A stretch of DNA of 64,000 nt from Letharia columbiana (lineage: Eukaryota > Ascomycota > Lecanoromycetes > Lecanorales > Parmeliaceae), in NCBI RefSeq assembly GCF_014066305.1, contig NW_023501061.1:186001-250000 (forward strand). Direction: 5' to 3'. Below, one piece after another: positions 37,401 through 47,950 of this stretch (its first letter is position 1; the number at the start of each line of letters is the position of its first letter). The notes beneath the pieces are model-generated. The model searched no databases. It saw only the letters and a program-made list of their open reading frames with translations, and had not been told where the DNA came from. The position numbers and the translations under genes are program-made.

Positions 37401-38002
37401 CTCTGTTGTATCTGTTAGATGGCTGACAGCGTGCAGACCGTGAGGAGGCTACAAAGGAAGGGGACTTCACCCTCAATGATGATGACGATGATGACGATGA
37501 CGACGATGACGATCAAGAAGAGTGGGACGGAGAGATATGGACCAACGAAGGTGAGGATGCCGAGGACGTCAAGGACGAGAGTGCTGCTTATCTGGAGTTT
37601 CTGAAAGAAGAGGTGAGTCAATTGGTGGATTTGCGTTCAGACACGGCTGAAAGTGAGAAACAGTCCGAAAAGTTCGGTGCCGCACAGGACGAATCCGACG
37701 ACGAGCTAGAAGAGGAGAGCTTGCTTGAGACTCCTCTTGACAAAGTGGAACCGTACGGACTATTCAAAGGAACTTTGTTTAGTACGCACATCCTTCTTGA
37801 TGACCTATGTTCATGCTCACTGACACGCGTATCTCAAGAACTGCAACAGGAGCAACCCCAGCTCTATGATAATCTCACCAAGATCCTCAATCCGGAAGAG
37901 CAGCAGATCGTCCAAGCAGTCATTTTGCAAGCCGATACGAACGCCGTAGCCGCTCAGGCCGTAGCAGCTGCTACAGCTGCGCAGACTAATGGTGGGCATT
38001 GA
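34487..38002 (+). CDS. Importin-beta family karyopherin, Nmd5/Sxm1 (importin-7/8) type
   Basis: Nuclear import receptor built of HEAT repeats. Seven exons (34487-34576, 34630-34708, 34757-35217, 35271-35455, 35517-37384, 37437-37781, 37839-38002) join in frame to 1,063 residues, the usual size. The N-terminal importin-beta domain has the Ran-binding-type AEEQPGFTNALLNILQAEQD and AVVYLKNRVTRAWQ. The central solenoid includes FFVRHVFPEFRSPHGFLRAR. The C-terminal acidic tract of about 14 consecutive Asp codons, then QEEWDGEIW, is typical of Nmd5/Sxm1/importin-7. The tail FKLQQEQPQLYDNLTKILNP appears only after splicing. Yeast has two paralogues, Nmd5 and Sxm1; which this matches better cannot be decided by eye. 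Confidence 0.92.
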
Positions 38003-39190
38003 ACTTTTCTTTCTACTGGTGTATAGGGTACGTGACTGCTGCATTGGAGAGGATGCTCTTAAGGTCCCCAGTGTTCTGAAACCATGGAGCAAGGGAGCAC
38101 AGATTCTGAAATGTTCCTTTATGTAGGGCATAAGCGAGCGAGGTCTAGATCTGGTTGGATGTGAACGATGTATTGAATGAAGAGAGAATGCGTATGACAC
38201 TTAGGGATACACAGCCAATAAGTAGGGCAGTCTCCCACCCAAAGTGGGGACATTAAGGATCACAGATCCAAAGTCGAGTTCAAGGCCCAGTAACGCCAAG
38301 ACATCCTTGCCTCAGGTGAAATTTGAGCACTATCATCAGATGTCAGGAGTGCAGAAATCAGGCTTTCCCTCTGCGATGCAAGTTGGGGATTGTGCTCCCA
38401 GTAGGTCCCAGTAGGTGAAGGATCAGAGAGACCGATGGTGCCGAGGTGTGAAGGACTGGAAGAGAGCATCAAGGAGCCAGTCCATTCTACTGGCTGCAGG
38501 CAAGATGCCTCGATGCCAAAAATCGGGGCAGTCGAAGTGGTACATTTCCCTAACGTGTTAAATTTTTTTAATGATAAACAACGCGTTGTATACGACGTGT
38601 TCAACACCAATGAGGAGTCATCTCGCCCTTTAATGTTCAAATTTGGAGTGATTTCACGTTCGAACAACGTTTCTGGGTATGATACCCTAATTCCGCGTAA
38701 TATTTGGTCACCGCCCTAGACAGCAAACTTTTCTGACGGCTTGCATGGCTGCTAGCCATACATGAGTACCTTAGTACACCACGATTGCATCCATTCAATG
38801 ACGTCGCGATGACCCTGGTGACTGAAGCTCTTGATCATTGCCATAGAGCCTGAACGGAGTTTTGGGTGACTGTTATATTCGTCTTGATCCCTGCTATTCC
38901 GCCTTATCCTTCTCTGCCTCTGACTCCTCTTCACCTCCTCAGCAATATAAATGAAGTCAAACTTCCCGGTGTCGTCGTGACTCTTAGTGGGTTAGCACGC
39001 ACGTGCCTGAGGTCGCCTGGGCGGTACCGAGGGGACACGTGCAAGAGAAAAAGCCTGAGCACTGCCCAGGCTACTCCTTCAGTTTTACGACCCTCAACAG
39101 CAACTTATGTGCGGTGGGTCGAATAGCACCATAGCCGACGAAATGCGTAGGTTGTTGTAGAGCTCTAACTCTCAAAGGTGGCATGGTGCA
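38003..39190. other. Intergenic, 1.2 kb
   Basis: Lies between the importin stop and the Cox16 stop (convergent). Short open frames are present but none shows splice-consistent extension or family similarity. AGGTCCCAGTAGGT near 38400 is a local direct repeat. I see no RNA gene. Confidence 0.35.
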
Positions 39191-39758
39191 TCATACTCCA
39201 TCATTCTCGCCTGGTAATCTTTTGACCCTTTTGTTTTCCCAATCGTCCAGATCCTGCGACTCGATTCAGCATTGCAAGTGTCCCCAACGATCGAGATGTG
39301 AAACTGACCTTGGCAGCCAAACGATAATACTCTTCATTGATATCCACTCTCCGCCGATCCTTGCCGATGCCCAACTCCTCTTCCTTGGTCATCTGCTGCA
39401 CTTTTCTATCATGTCGTTCGTATCTGAGCGCAGTGGCGGGTGTGAGTATGAATGAGCCTAAGGAAAATTTCGGAGTCAGCATTACTTCTTCGAAGCACGG
39501 ACGCCGAGCAACCAAGACAGTCAGAAGGGGACTTAAGAGCCTTCTGCTCTTGGAACATGTCTTGCAACTGGAAAGGTGATCCAGGATAGGGCAGATAAAA
39601 GATAGGGCTCGTGAAATGTACATACCCGCAACGATTGTGAAGATGAAAGGAAGGCCGAAGAGGAGAAAAGGATGGCTATTGAGATTTTTCCTGTAGAAAG
39701 CGCCGAAGCTATGATGATAGGAACTGGATCGGAATTTCTTAGACTGGAATACAGGCAT
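39191..39758 (-). CDS. COX16: Cytochrome c oxidase assembly protein Cox16
   Basis: Inner mitochondrial membrane protein needed for cytochrome c oxidase assembly, around Cox1/Cox2 maturation. Three exons give about 114 residues. MPVFQSKKFRSSSYHHSFG starts at 39758; HPFLLFGLPFIFTIVAG is the single membrane segment. SFILTPATALRYERHDRKVQ and the KEEELGIGKDRRRVDINEEY block are strongly conserved in the family. The last exon, DLDDWENKRVKRLPGE, ends at 39191. The first intron is about 150 bp with a GTATGT donor. The basic N-terminus fits a mitochondrial protein. Divergent from NIC96. Confidence 0.93.
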
Positions 39759-40068
39759 AATGGGTTTCTATACACCCAATAAGAAAATCTATACACAATT
39801 TCATCGTATTACATGCGTTGTGAACTTTGTGATGAGGAAGATCTGATGCCAAGCTTTCGCAGGGGTTGTGAGTACGCTACCTGGCTACTTTGGCGGTGGG
39901 GGGGGGGGATGGGGGGGAGGTTGGTTTTTTGAAAGGTAGCTACTCGTAAATACCTGCAGCCCTATAACACGAAAGTAAACTTCACGTCTCCCGGTCTCCC
40001 CAGTGGACGTGTGGACTACAAAACAATGTAAAAGTTCGATACAGAGCAATATTGGCCCCTCCCTCACC
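39759..40068. promoter_or_regulatory. Divergent promoter COX16 / NIC96 with G-tract
   Basis: 310 bp between start codons, probably bidirectional. It contains a G-rich run at 39892-39922 broken only by single A, T and C bases, capable in principle of forming a G-quadruplex on the plus strand. Confidence 0.4.
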
Positions 40069-43000
40069 ATGTCTTCAATATTCGGGCAACCGAAGCTTAC
40101 GTCCAGCCTTTTTGGCAACCTCAACCCTGCCACATCTGCACAACCTCAGCAATCTTCAGGACAGACAACCAACCTTTTTGGCAGCCTTGGTGCTTCACAA
40201 CCTCAAATTCAATCTTCTCTGTTTTCCAGTCCTGGAAGCGATCAGAAGCCAACCCTTTTCGGCTCGTCACAACCACAACAGCAGACGGGCACCGCCGGCG
40301 GTGGGCTCTTCGGCACTGGTTCAGCGTTACATGTGTGGCCTCAGCAGACGTCTAGCTTGTTTGGAGGCGCTCAGGGCAATGCAGCTACAACGCAACCTGC
40401 TGGCCCTTCCCTTTCACAACCACAGAAACAAGACGACCAGTCGGGACAAGCAGCCCAGGGACAGCAGCAACAGCAAGTAGGTCAACAATCGCAAGGAGGA
40501 CAAGTGACTTCGCAACCAGCCTATTTTAATAACCTGCTCGAGAAAGCAAGGAAGAGGACCCATGATGCTGATGGAGGACCTGGCTTTAGAGACCTGCCAA
40601 GCTTGCAACTAGGCCTCGGCGATATTGCGAAGAAAGTGAGGGAGCTGGGAAGTGTCGGTACACAAACGCACCGAGGTAGAGCGGTGGACAGTAGTGCGCA
40701 CTATCTTCTCGCTGCCTCTGGCATCATCCCTGGCACGACGCAGCGAGATCTCAACTCTCTGGCCGCGCAAGCGCCCTCCAGTGGAAATTCGCATCCGCCT
40801 CCACAATGGGATCCTGACACGCACAAACATGTCGAGCAGTTACAGCAGCAATCTACACTCAGAATGATATCTGAAGGTCTGGAACGAGCCCAAAAAAATT
40901 TCGATGCTTATCTTGAAGAAAATGTTGACATCAATTGGGAGCTGCAGCGGAAAAAGATTTACGAGCACTTTGGGCTTATGCCTAAGCATGGAGAAGTTTT
41001 TGATGACGTGGCAAGCGGTCCTGGCTTAAGAGGAAGGTTTGGCAAATCGACAAGAAGAGGACGGACAAACAATGCCAACCGTCCAGGTCAATCGAGTCTC
41101 AACAGAAGTATCTTTGGTCAGTCGAGTATCCAGAAGTCTGTTATAGGTACTCCAGGGGTAGGCTCTGCGAATGCGACCCTTTTCGCGGATGTCGCAGAGA
41201 AAAACGCACCAGCACCAGCAATCCAAGATGGTCGATTCACAAGGGAGAAGCAGCGCAAGTTCGCGGAGAAAGTGCAAACGCTGAACCGCGCACGACTCGA
41301 CGAAAGCTCATACCCTGTGCTTCAAGAATTGAAAGGCATTGAGAGTCAGCCGGGAGGAGAGGTAAGGACACGAGCGTTCAGGAACCTTTCTCAAACTGAC
41401 TGGGGCAACCAGTCCCCGAAGCAGCTCGCAGACTCATATGATGCATTGATCGAGATTGTCGGAGAGACTGGGGCAAAGGAACGGCAATTCGCTGATGATT
41501 ACCTCGATGAAGTTCCTAACTCTGCAAAGTCTATGAATATACGAAAGAGGATCATAGATGGCTCAAGACGTTGCTTAGAGAAGTCGTATGTGATCTTTCC
41601 CATCCAAATCCAATCAGAACTAACACCCTACAGCTTTTTGCACGATCTCGAGGACCTCGTTACTAGAAATCCGAAGGAGGCCAACATTGGAGGTGTTCCG
41701 ACGACTATCAACAAAGTCCGGGCTTACATCAGGATCCGTGCAGCGAGGAGGGACCTCTTTGCGGATGGCTCTGAGCTACGTACCATGAATGACGAATATC
41801 CTTGGCCTTTGATTTTCTTTCTCTTAAGGAGTGGTCTAGTCAAAGAGGCTGCGGATTATGTCGTTGCTAACGGTACAGCGTTCCGAACGATCGATCGAAA
41901 CTTCTTGAACTATATTACTACCTACGCCAGGAACCCCGACAGAAGACTTGATAGGAAAGTCCAGGATCACATCAGCCGAGAATACTCTGCGCAAACTCGC
42001 GTTGCTCCAGACAATGCAACTGATCCATATCAATTAGCTTGTTACAAAATTATTGGTCGTTGCGAGCTGACCAAACGAAGTATTGATAGCATCAGCCAAG
42101 GAGTTGAAGATTGGATCTGGCTCCAGTTCAGCCTCGCAAGGGAGGTCAATCGTGTTGAGGAAAGCGCTGGCGAAGTTTTTGGCCTCGAAGAAGTACGAGA
42201 GACTATTCGCGAAATTGGCCAACGCCACTTCTCCAAAGGAGCAGAGGGTATAGGAGGCTATGGCACGTACTTCTACCTGCAGATCTTGGGAGGCATGTTT
42301 GAGCAGGCGGTGTCGTACTTGTACTCCTACTCCTATGCCGCTGCTGTACATTTCGCTATTGCCCTTGACTTTTACGGGTTGTTGCGTGTTTCAGACTTCT
42401 CAGTCAATGAGACAGAACTTCGTAAGCTTATATGTTCACAAGTATGACTCCTAACTAAATATACGCCAGTGACTTTTAACACCAAGGAGCTTCCTCAGAT
42501 CAGCTTTGGCCGCATGATTGGCTTCTATACTCGCGACTTCCGAGCAGGTAACGCCGAGGCCGCTGTCGACTATCTAACGTTGATCTGTCTCAATGCTGGC
42601 CTTCCAGGAGCAATGGGCAGATCTCAAGCATCCTTATGCCATGAGGCTCTGCGTGAGCTGGTTCTTGAGACACGGGAGTTTGCGCAACTGCTCGGTGACG
42701 TCCGCGCGGATGGGACAAGGTTGAAAGGAGCCATCGAAAAGCGCCTGAAACTTATCGCGTTAGCTGACCAAGAACAACTGCTCCGAGTCGTCACAATCCA
42801 AGCAGCGAGTGTTGCAGATGACAACGGCCGAGTCAATGACGCAGTGTTGCTCTACCATCTGGCTGAGGATTATGATAATGTAGTTTCCATTGTTAACCGG
42901 ACTCTCTCTGAAGCCATCGGAGTCGAGATCGGTCAAGAACCAATGCGTCTGCAACCATCAAGGCCGAGAACGAACGCTCAACAGGAACATAATCAGCACA

Positions 43001-43594
43001 CTGATGCCGGTACATTGAGCTTGACCTCTGTTGATGATCCAGTTCTGCTGGCCCGCAACATGATTCGCCTATACGGGAACAACGCAATGTGTAGTCAGAA
43101 GATCCGTGAGAGCAATCGTGACGCGTGTGATATGCTCATAGGGATGGCTGAGGCAAAAGCCAGAACTGCTGCAGGCCACTGGTCGGAAGCCATTGACGTA
43201 AGATTTCCTTATGCCTGAATTTTTGCTTCCCCGTTTCTTGACTAACGATGTCTTCCAGATTATCGACTCTCTTAAATTGCTACCCCTCCAAGCTCATGCC
43301 TCCATCCCAGTCATCCGTGCGTGCGCCAACAACTTTAACGAGCTTGCTCCAGTGATATCCCGCAACATTGGTCCTCTGCTTCTCTGGACCATCACATGCA
43401 TAGGGCAGCAGAGAGAGTTATTAGCCTCGCGGCAGTACGGAGGCGGAGAGGGAGGGATGAATAAAGAAATTAGCGACGAGCTTTTGGGCAGTGCAAGAGA
43501 CTTGATGGTTTTTGCGGGTTTGGTTAAGTATAGACTCGGGGAGAAGGTTTGGGAAGCGATATGCTTTACTGGAGGCGATGTTGGGATCTATTAA
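40069..43594 (+). CDS. NIC96: Nucleoporin Nic96 (Nup93)
   Basis: Scaffold nucleoporin of the inner ring; its N-terminus anchors the Nsp1-Nup57-Nup49 channel complex. Four exons (40069-41585, 41634-42421, 42470-43197, 43259-43594) join to 1,122 residues. The first 110 residues are FG-like (SSIFGQPK, NLFGSLGASQ, LFGSSQ, SLFGGAQ) and Gln-rich. The conserved helix QPAYFNNLLEKARKRT follows, then the Nic96 domain: RNPKEANIGGVPTTINKVRA, RTMNDEYPWPLIFFLLRSGL, LARNMIRLYGNNAMCSQK. It is longer than yeast Nic96 because of the FG-like N-terminus and a linker. The 48-bp first intron has no stop and is a multiple of three, so its retention would not break the frame. Confidence 0.93.
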
Positions 43595-44222
43595 ACTGTA
43601 CTGAGGAACAGTCGTCCAGCGACTTCAGACAAGATCAAGGAATGTGTCAATGCAAAGCTTTCAATGAAAAATCACGAATATTGGTTACCAACGGCGACTT
43701 TCTTTTCCTTACCCAGAAGGGCTGTCAAGACGCTTGGTTGGTCGCTACACAGCCTTTGCCACAAAACCTCGCCATCAAGAGCTGCTGTGAACGTCTCACA
43801 CATGATTTGGCACCGTTTCGCCCATCAAAACACTGCCAGTTCAAAGCCGCTTGACCACAGCTTTAGATCAGACAACAATTTCGTGAATCCCCGTTTCTCT
43901 TTCTGAGATTGGCTCGAAAATGATGAAGGCAATCATCCCACGTCTTCCACATTGCCAGCATTAGCAGACTCGGAAGTTGATTGTTCTGCTGAGCTGCCAA
44001 AAGATTTGATATCGAGAAGCTTCGTTGTGTTCGCCCCCAACCACTCCTCATCTTTTCTAGCCAACCATTCAGGGTGTTGATAACACTCGTATAACTTTCA
44101 GACCATTTGCGTACAGCCAGATCTTGTCTCGCCGACTAAAGTGGTATATTAGGTGTCCATAGCCGAAACATGACGACCAGGTACTGACCATCCAGTGGTC
44201 GGAAGCCATAAGCTGTGAAGAG
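43595..44222. other. Intergenic after NIC96
   Basis: 628 bp. Open frames are short and unsupported. It contains the NIC96 3' end and presumably the promoter of the next gene. Confidence 0.35.
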
Positions 44223-45024
44223 ATGCCTAGGTCTCGAAGCCTTAGGCCAGTAAGCGCGGCAAGCGAACTATCTGTTGAGGAGGGCTACGGACTCGTCGAC
44301 GGCGATGACATGTGTGGGCGCAAATGGGTACGTCAACAAGGGGCTGTAAATGAGCCGAGTGGTGAGTCCAGCATGGTAACAAGTACCTTTGCAGGACCCG
44401 AGCAGCAGGCAACACAAGTATGTACCGCCAACGACTTACCAATCGGTTGGAATGACCATGAATCACGCATGAAAAAACCCGAGTCTTGAAACCACCAGGA
44501 ACAGCGTCGTAGATATCGCCAATGATCTGAGACCTGCGCTCTCTGAAAAGATTGACCGTGCAGGAGGCACAATTAAAATCGCGGCCACCAAGCTCTCTGT
44601 AGATGTTGCAAAGGCCATAAGAGACTTTGCAAGCTCCAAAGACAAGAAATCTCTAGTCCCCGAAACAAGATCAGGGCATAGTCAGGTACAAATAGACGCA
44701 GAGTCGGACTGGCAGCCAAGACAGCACGCTTTCACCGCGATCAACACGCTTGCGACACCGAATTTGCACACTGTCAAATCCACCAAGGCTGAAGGTAAAT
44801 GTGGTGGAAGTCTGATAGCATTTGAGGGCCTACACAGCAAGGAAACAGACAAGGTGAAAGCGCCAAAATACCGGAGCAGCTTCGCTCACCGCGCTGCAAA
44901 CAAAGACAGACGTATGGCAAACGAGACAGGTAGCAGAAGAAATCATGGGGCACACAGAAATTCACAAGCAAAGGATGAAGATTCAAAAACTAGAGTCTCT
45001 CTTGGCAAGCAGAACGAAGGCTAA
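44223..45024 (+). CDS. Unrecognised spliced gene, 217 residues
   Basis: No single frame shows it. Exons 44223-44327, 44395-44417 and 44499-45024 join in frame through GTACGT...GCAG (67 bp) and GTATGT...CCAG (81 bp) introns, one of them bounding a 23-base microexon. The first 35 residues are polar and Ser/Arg-rich, then acidic (SVEEGYGLVDGDDM). The middle looks helical ([18 protein letters not shown], then TKLSVDVAKAIRDFASSKDK). The last 90 residues are Lys/Arg-rich and probably disordered (RRMANETGSRRNHGAHRN), which would suit a nuclear or nucleic-acid-binding protein; that is inference only. No signal peptide or membrane segment. I recognise no family. The start could lie further upstream. 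Confidence 0.5.
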
Positions 45025-45712
45025 ATGATACTGGTCTCGCACACACCTTCACCCCTTGTGCAACGACGAGTCCAATCAATTGAACTTCTTTCCTCTATCA
45101 TACCTTCGACAGCAGTGGAAACCAGATTTGTCCTTTATGCCACACCATAGGTGTGCCATCGCATTGGAACCCACTCAAGGGGCTTATGGCTCGAGGAGTC
45201 GAACTCCTGTTCCACGGCATACATCCACAAGAATCAACCACCACGAATTTACGTAGCATCAGTAATTGATCTCAAAAGGCGTTTTGGCCGCATCAAGCCA
45301 CAAACGTAAGCAGGCGCCCGAGAATCCAAGATAGCCAGACCTTAGAGCTGGAGTATCATTGTATCACTACGGCCTGTCCCCTGGTACGCTAAGCCTCAAG
45401 GGATGTGTGTTCCGAAGTACTGATGTTTATGCTGCAAACAGTTCCCTGGTCGCTTGAGACTCGGAGTTATACCGGCAGCGGTGGCAGCGGTGGCAGCGGT
45501 ACGTAATTTCGAGACTAATATTCATCTGGGCAAGCTAAGTCTTTTTGCATCTCTTCCAAATACCTTGTGCCTGATCGACGTCGTCTTCTATCCGTTACCT
45601 TTCAGGGTGATCCTATAAAAGCGATCTCAATCTCTAGGCCCTCGCTCACGCGTTAACAATGCCCAAGCAGCAAGTCGTCTCCTAAGGAATGTACATTTAG
45701 GTAATGAGCACT
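45025..45712. other. Intergenic, 0.7 kb
   Basis: Convergent with lunapark. It holds a short tandem of GGCAGCGGT (45472-45501) and a tRNA-like 3' arm on the minus strand around 45187-45215 (AGGAGTTCGACTCCT) without a matching 5' half. No gene is supported. Confidence 0.35.
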
Positions 45713-47216
45713 CTAACTGGCCTTCGTCCCACTTGCTTTGGATCGAGTCGACCGACGTCTTGGGTTCTCCGGCTCTGCGGAATTGTCCCTTTTTTGCTCC
45801 ATGTATTGCATTGACTCCGAGCTTTCAGGCGAATACTGAGTAACATCGCTTTCAGAACCATTATCTTGAGTAGCGGGAGCGTCTTTATGGTTCACACCGT
45901 GATATCTTATTCCCGAGTTGGCTTCTTCTTCTTCCTCAGAATGCCTCGCTTCGGCAGACGCCTGCTTTCCGATGCTTGCAACAATCTTCTTCGTCTCACT
46001 CTCCTCCCCGCTAAACGGGGTTTGGGAGTCAGCATCTCCTTTTTCTAAGCAAAACTCGAAGGGAACGCCATAAGACGATCGGAAGAACTCAGACAGATAA
46101 GGTATCTCATTTATCCCAACATATGGCTTGTAGCCCAAATACTGCCGGATTGATTTAGGGAAATATCTTTCGAAATGAAACATACATACTTCGTAGCACC
46201 GCAGCCTCCACATCGCCATTTGCCAACATCTTCTAACCGCTTCACTCCTGGAGGTGCTTGGCCGTTTACGAGCCTACAGTTGCTGCAGATCAAAGCCAAA
46301 CGAGCTCGCGGCAACGTTTCGTCTTCTCCCAGCAGCACATCCATGATTCGATCATACCATCGTGATCCCTCATCAGCTTGAGAGTATTGTGGCGCGGCTG
46401 AGAAAGCGTTGGGCGCAAATTCCGCGGAAACATCTTGGGAAGACACGGGCCCCTGGGTAGGCGATGTTGCTCCCAACGCCGCGTAAGAAGCATCTTGGCT
46501 TAAAGGGCTTCTGATTTGAGGTATTGTGCGCTGAGGCATGTTCGTGAGTGTTGCAGGTCCATTACGGCCTGGAATATTCGCCGTTGGAGGCGGCACAACT
46601 GTTTTTCTCCCATCTTTCGGCGCGTTGCCCTGCTTTGGAGTCGTCTTACGCTCAGAGGGCCCTGCAGGCTTTGTTTTTGGAGTTGGTGTTCCGCCGTATT
46701 TCTTGAGCAAATCTTGCGTGTCATTATACTTGGTGGCTGCCTTGAGCTTCTCGATGGTAGAATCTCTCTGCTTTTGCAGTTCGTCTAGATGGCTCTGTAT
46801 GCTCGAGGTTCGATACTCATAATAAGTCGCTAAGCCGAGCCTGACTAGGTATACACTCCATAGAATGTTAGGCACATCTCTTCAAGAGCAAGTCGCAGGT
46901 ACTATACATGAAGGGGCCGCCGGCGACTGCTGTATATTCTGTTGGACCCCACTTCCTCCAGCCCACGACGAGTATAAGGATGATAGTGCATAGTAGGTAT
47001 GCAAAACCGGCATACAGAGTCCAGAGAACCTTCAAACGCCTTGAACGTTGTCGAAGGCCATCGAGTCTGCTGCTCGTTTTGGATATCTTGGTGGAAAGAT
47101 TTGACAGAATCTTCTCAAACGAGGCCGGTGAGTTGTCGTCGCCCTTGGAGCAGTCAGTCAAAGGATCCCCGTTGTGATTATGGGCAACATGCCTTCCATG
47201 GCCAGAAGGAGACCAT
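45713..47216 (-). CDS. LNP1: ER junction-forming protein lunapark
   Basis: Membrane protein that stabilises three-way junctions of tubular ER. The short first exon MVSFWPWK (47193-47216) joins GDDNSPASFEKILSNL through a GC-AG intron, 47144-47192. Two membrane segments follow: LWTLYAGFAYLLCTIILILV, and YLVRLGLATYYEY after the second intron. Next come a coiled coil (SSIQSHLDELQKQRDSTIEK), a Pro-rich linker, and the lunapark zinc finger ALICSNCRLVNGQAPPGVKR with partner cysteines in WRCGGCGA. An intron near 46190 then switches to the acidic tail (HSEEEEEANSG) ending in RRRSTRSKASGTKAS; I did not fix that acceptor. Family identity rests on the zinc finger and the two-segment topology. Confidence 0.9.
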
Positions 47217-47950
47217 GGTTTGACTCTACATGAAAAATATAGTAAGGTCACCGCCCGGAGTTCACTCACGAGAATGCGTGGTTTAAGTGTCGGGTACCTT
47301 TAGGTAGGCTCGTAAGGTACGTGGGTACCTACCTTACCTTAGGTTGAAGCAATTTAGCGTATTCAAAAGTTTTCGGATTTCTTGGCATTGTGTTCAAGCA
47401 TAATTCCAAGTTATTGACTTCTCAATTTACAAACCACATTGTGAAGATTTCTATGATTGAATTATACCCCTTATCGCTGCGATTTCAACGCTGCTAAGAT
47501 GTTAGAAATCTATGAGAAAACGACTATGTTGTAGAGTTACATATATCTTAAGATCTTGAGCGAAGCGGGGTCATTCCGCCTGAGGGTACGAGTACCTTCT
47601 CGCTTCCCCTATCTGCTATAGATTCTCCAAAACCAGTAATTCAAATCTACATCTTTCATATGCAATAATACGACTAGACGTCTTGTGGCTCGAAAGCCGT
47701 TGGGATTCGTACAGTCCGACTCATAGGGGGAGAAATGATAATCTGGATCGATGCGTTGCGTGACAGGACACAATGCCAAGAAATCCAAAGACTTTTGAGT
47801 ATGCTAATTGCCGAGGTAGAGCCAATTGTTTTGCTTGCAGGATGACAGCGTGGACAGCGTGAACAGCTATTTTGGCCATCGTTCAGTTCGACTATGATCT
47901 ATCTCATAACTAGGTCTCACTACTCGAGACAATGCTGATATCCTGGCAAT
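47217..47950. promoter_or_regulatory. Divergent region lunapark / golgin
   Basis: 734 bp. 47290-47346 is dense in GGTACC/TACCTTAGGT-type motifs that form overlapping palindromes. A similar patch occurs at 58683-58723. The rest is AT-rich without an ORF. Confidence 0.35.

Noticed and set aside
45187..45215. tRNA-like arm AGGAGTTCGACTCCT on the minus strand
   Set aside because: It folds as a T-arm followed by CGAGCC, but no matching acceptor 5' strand, D-arm or anticodon arm is found upstream on that strand.
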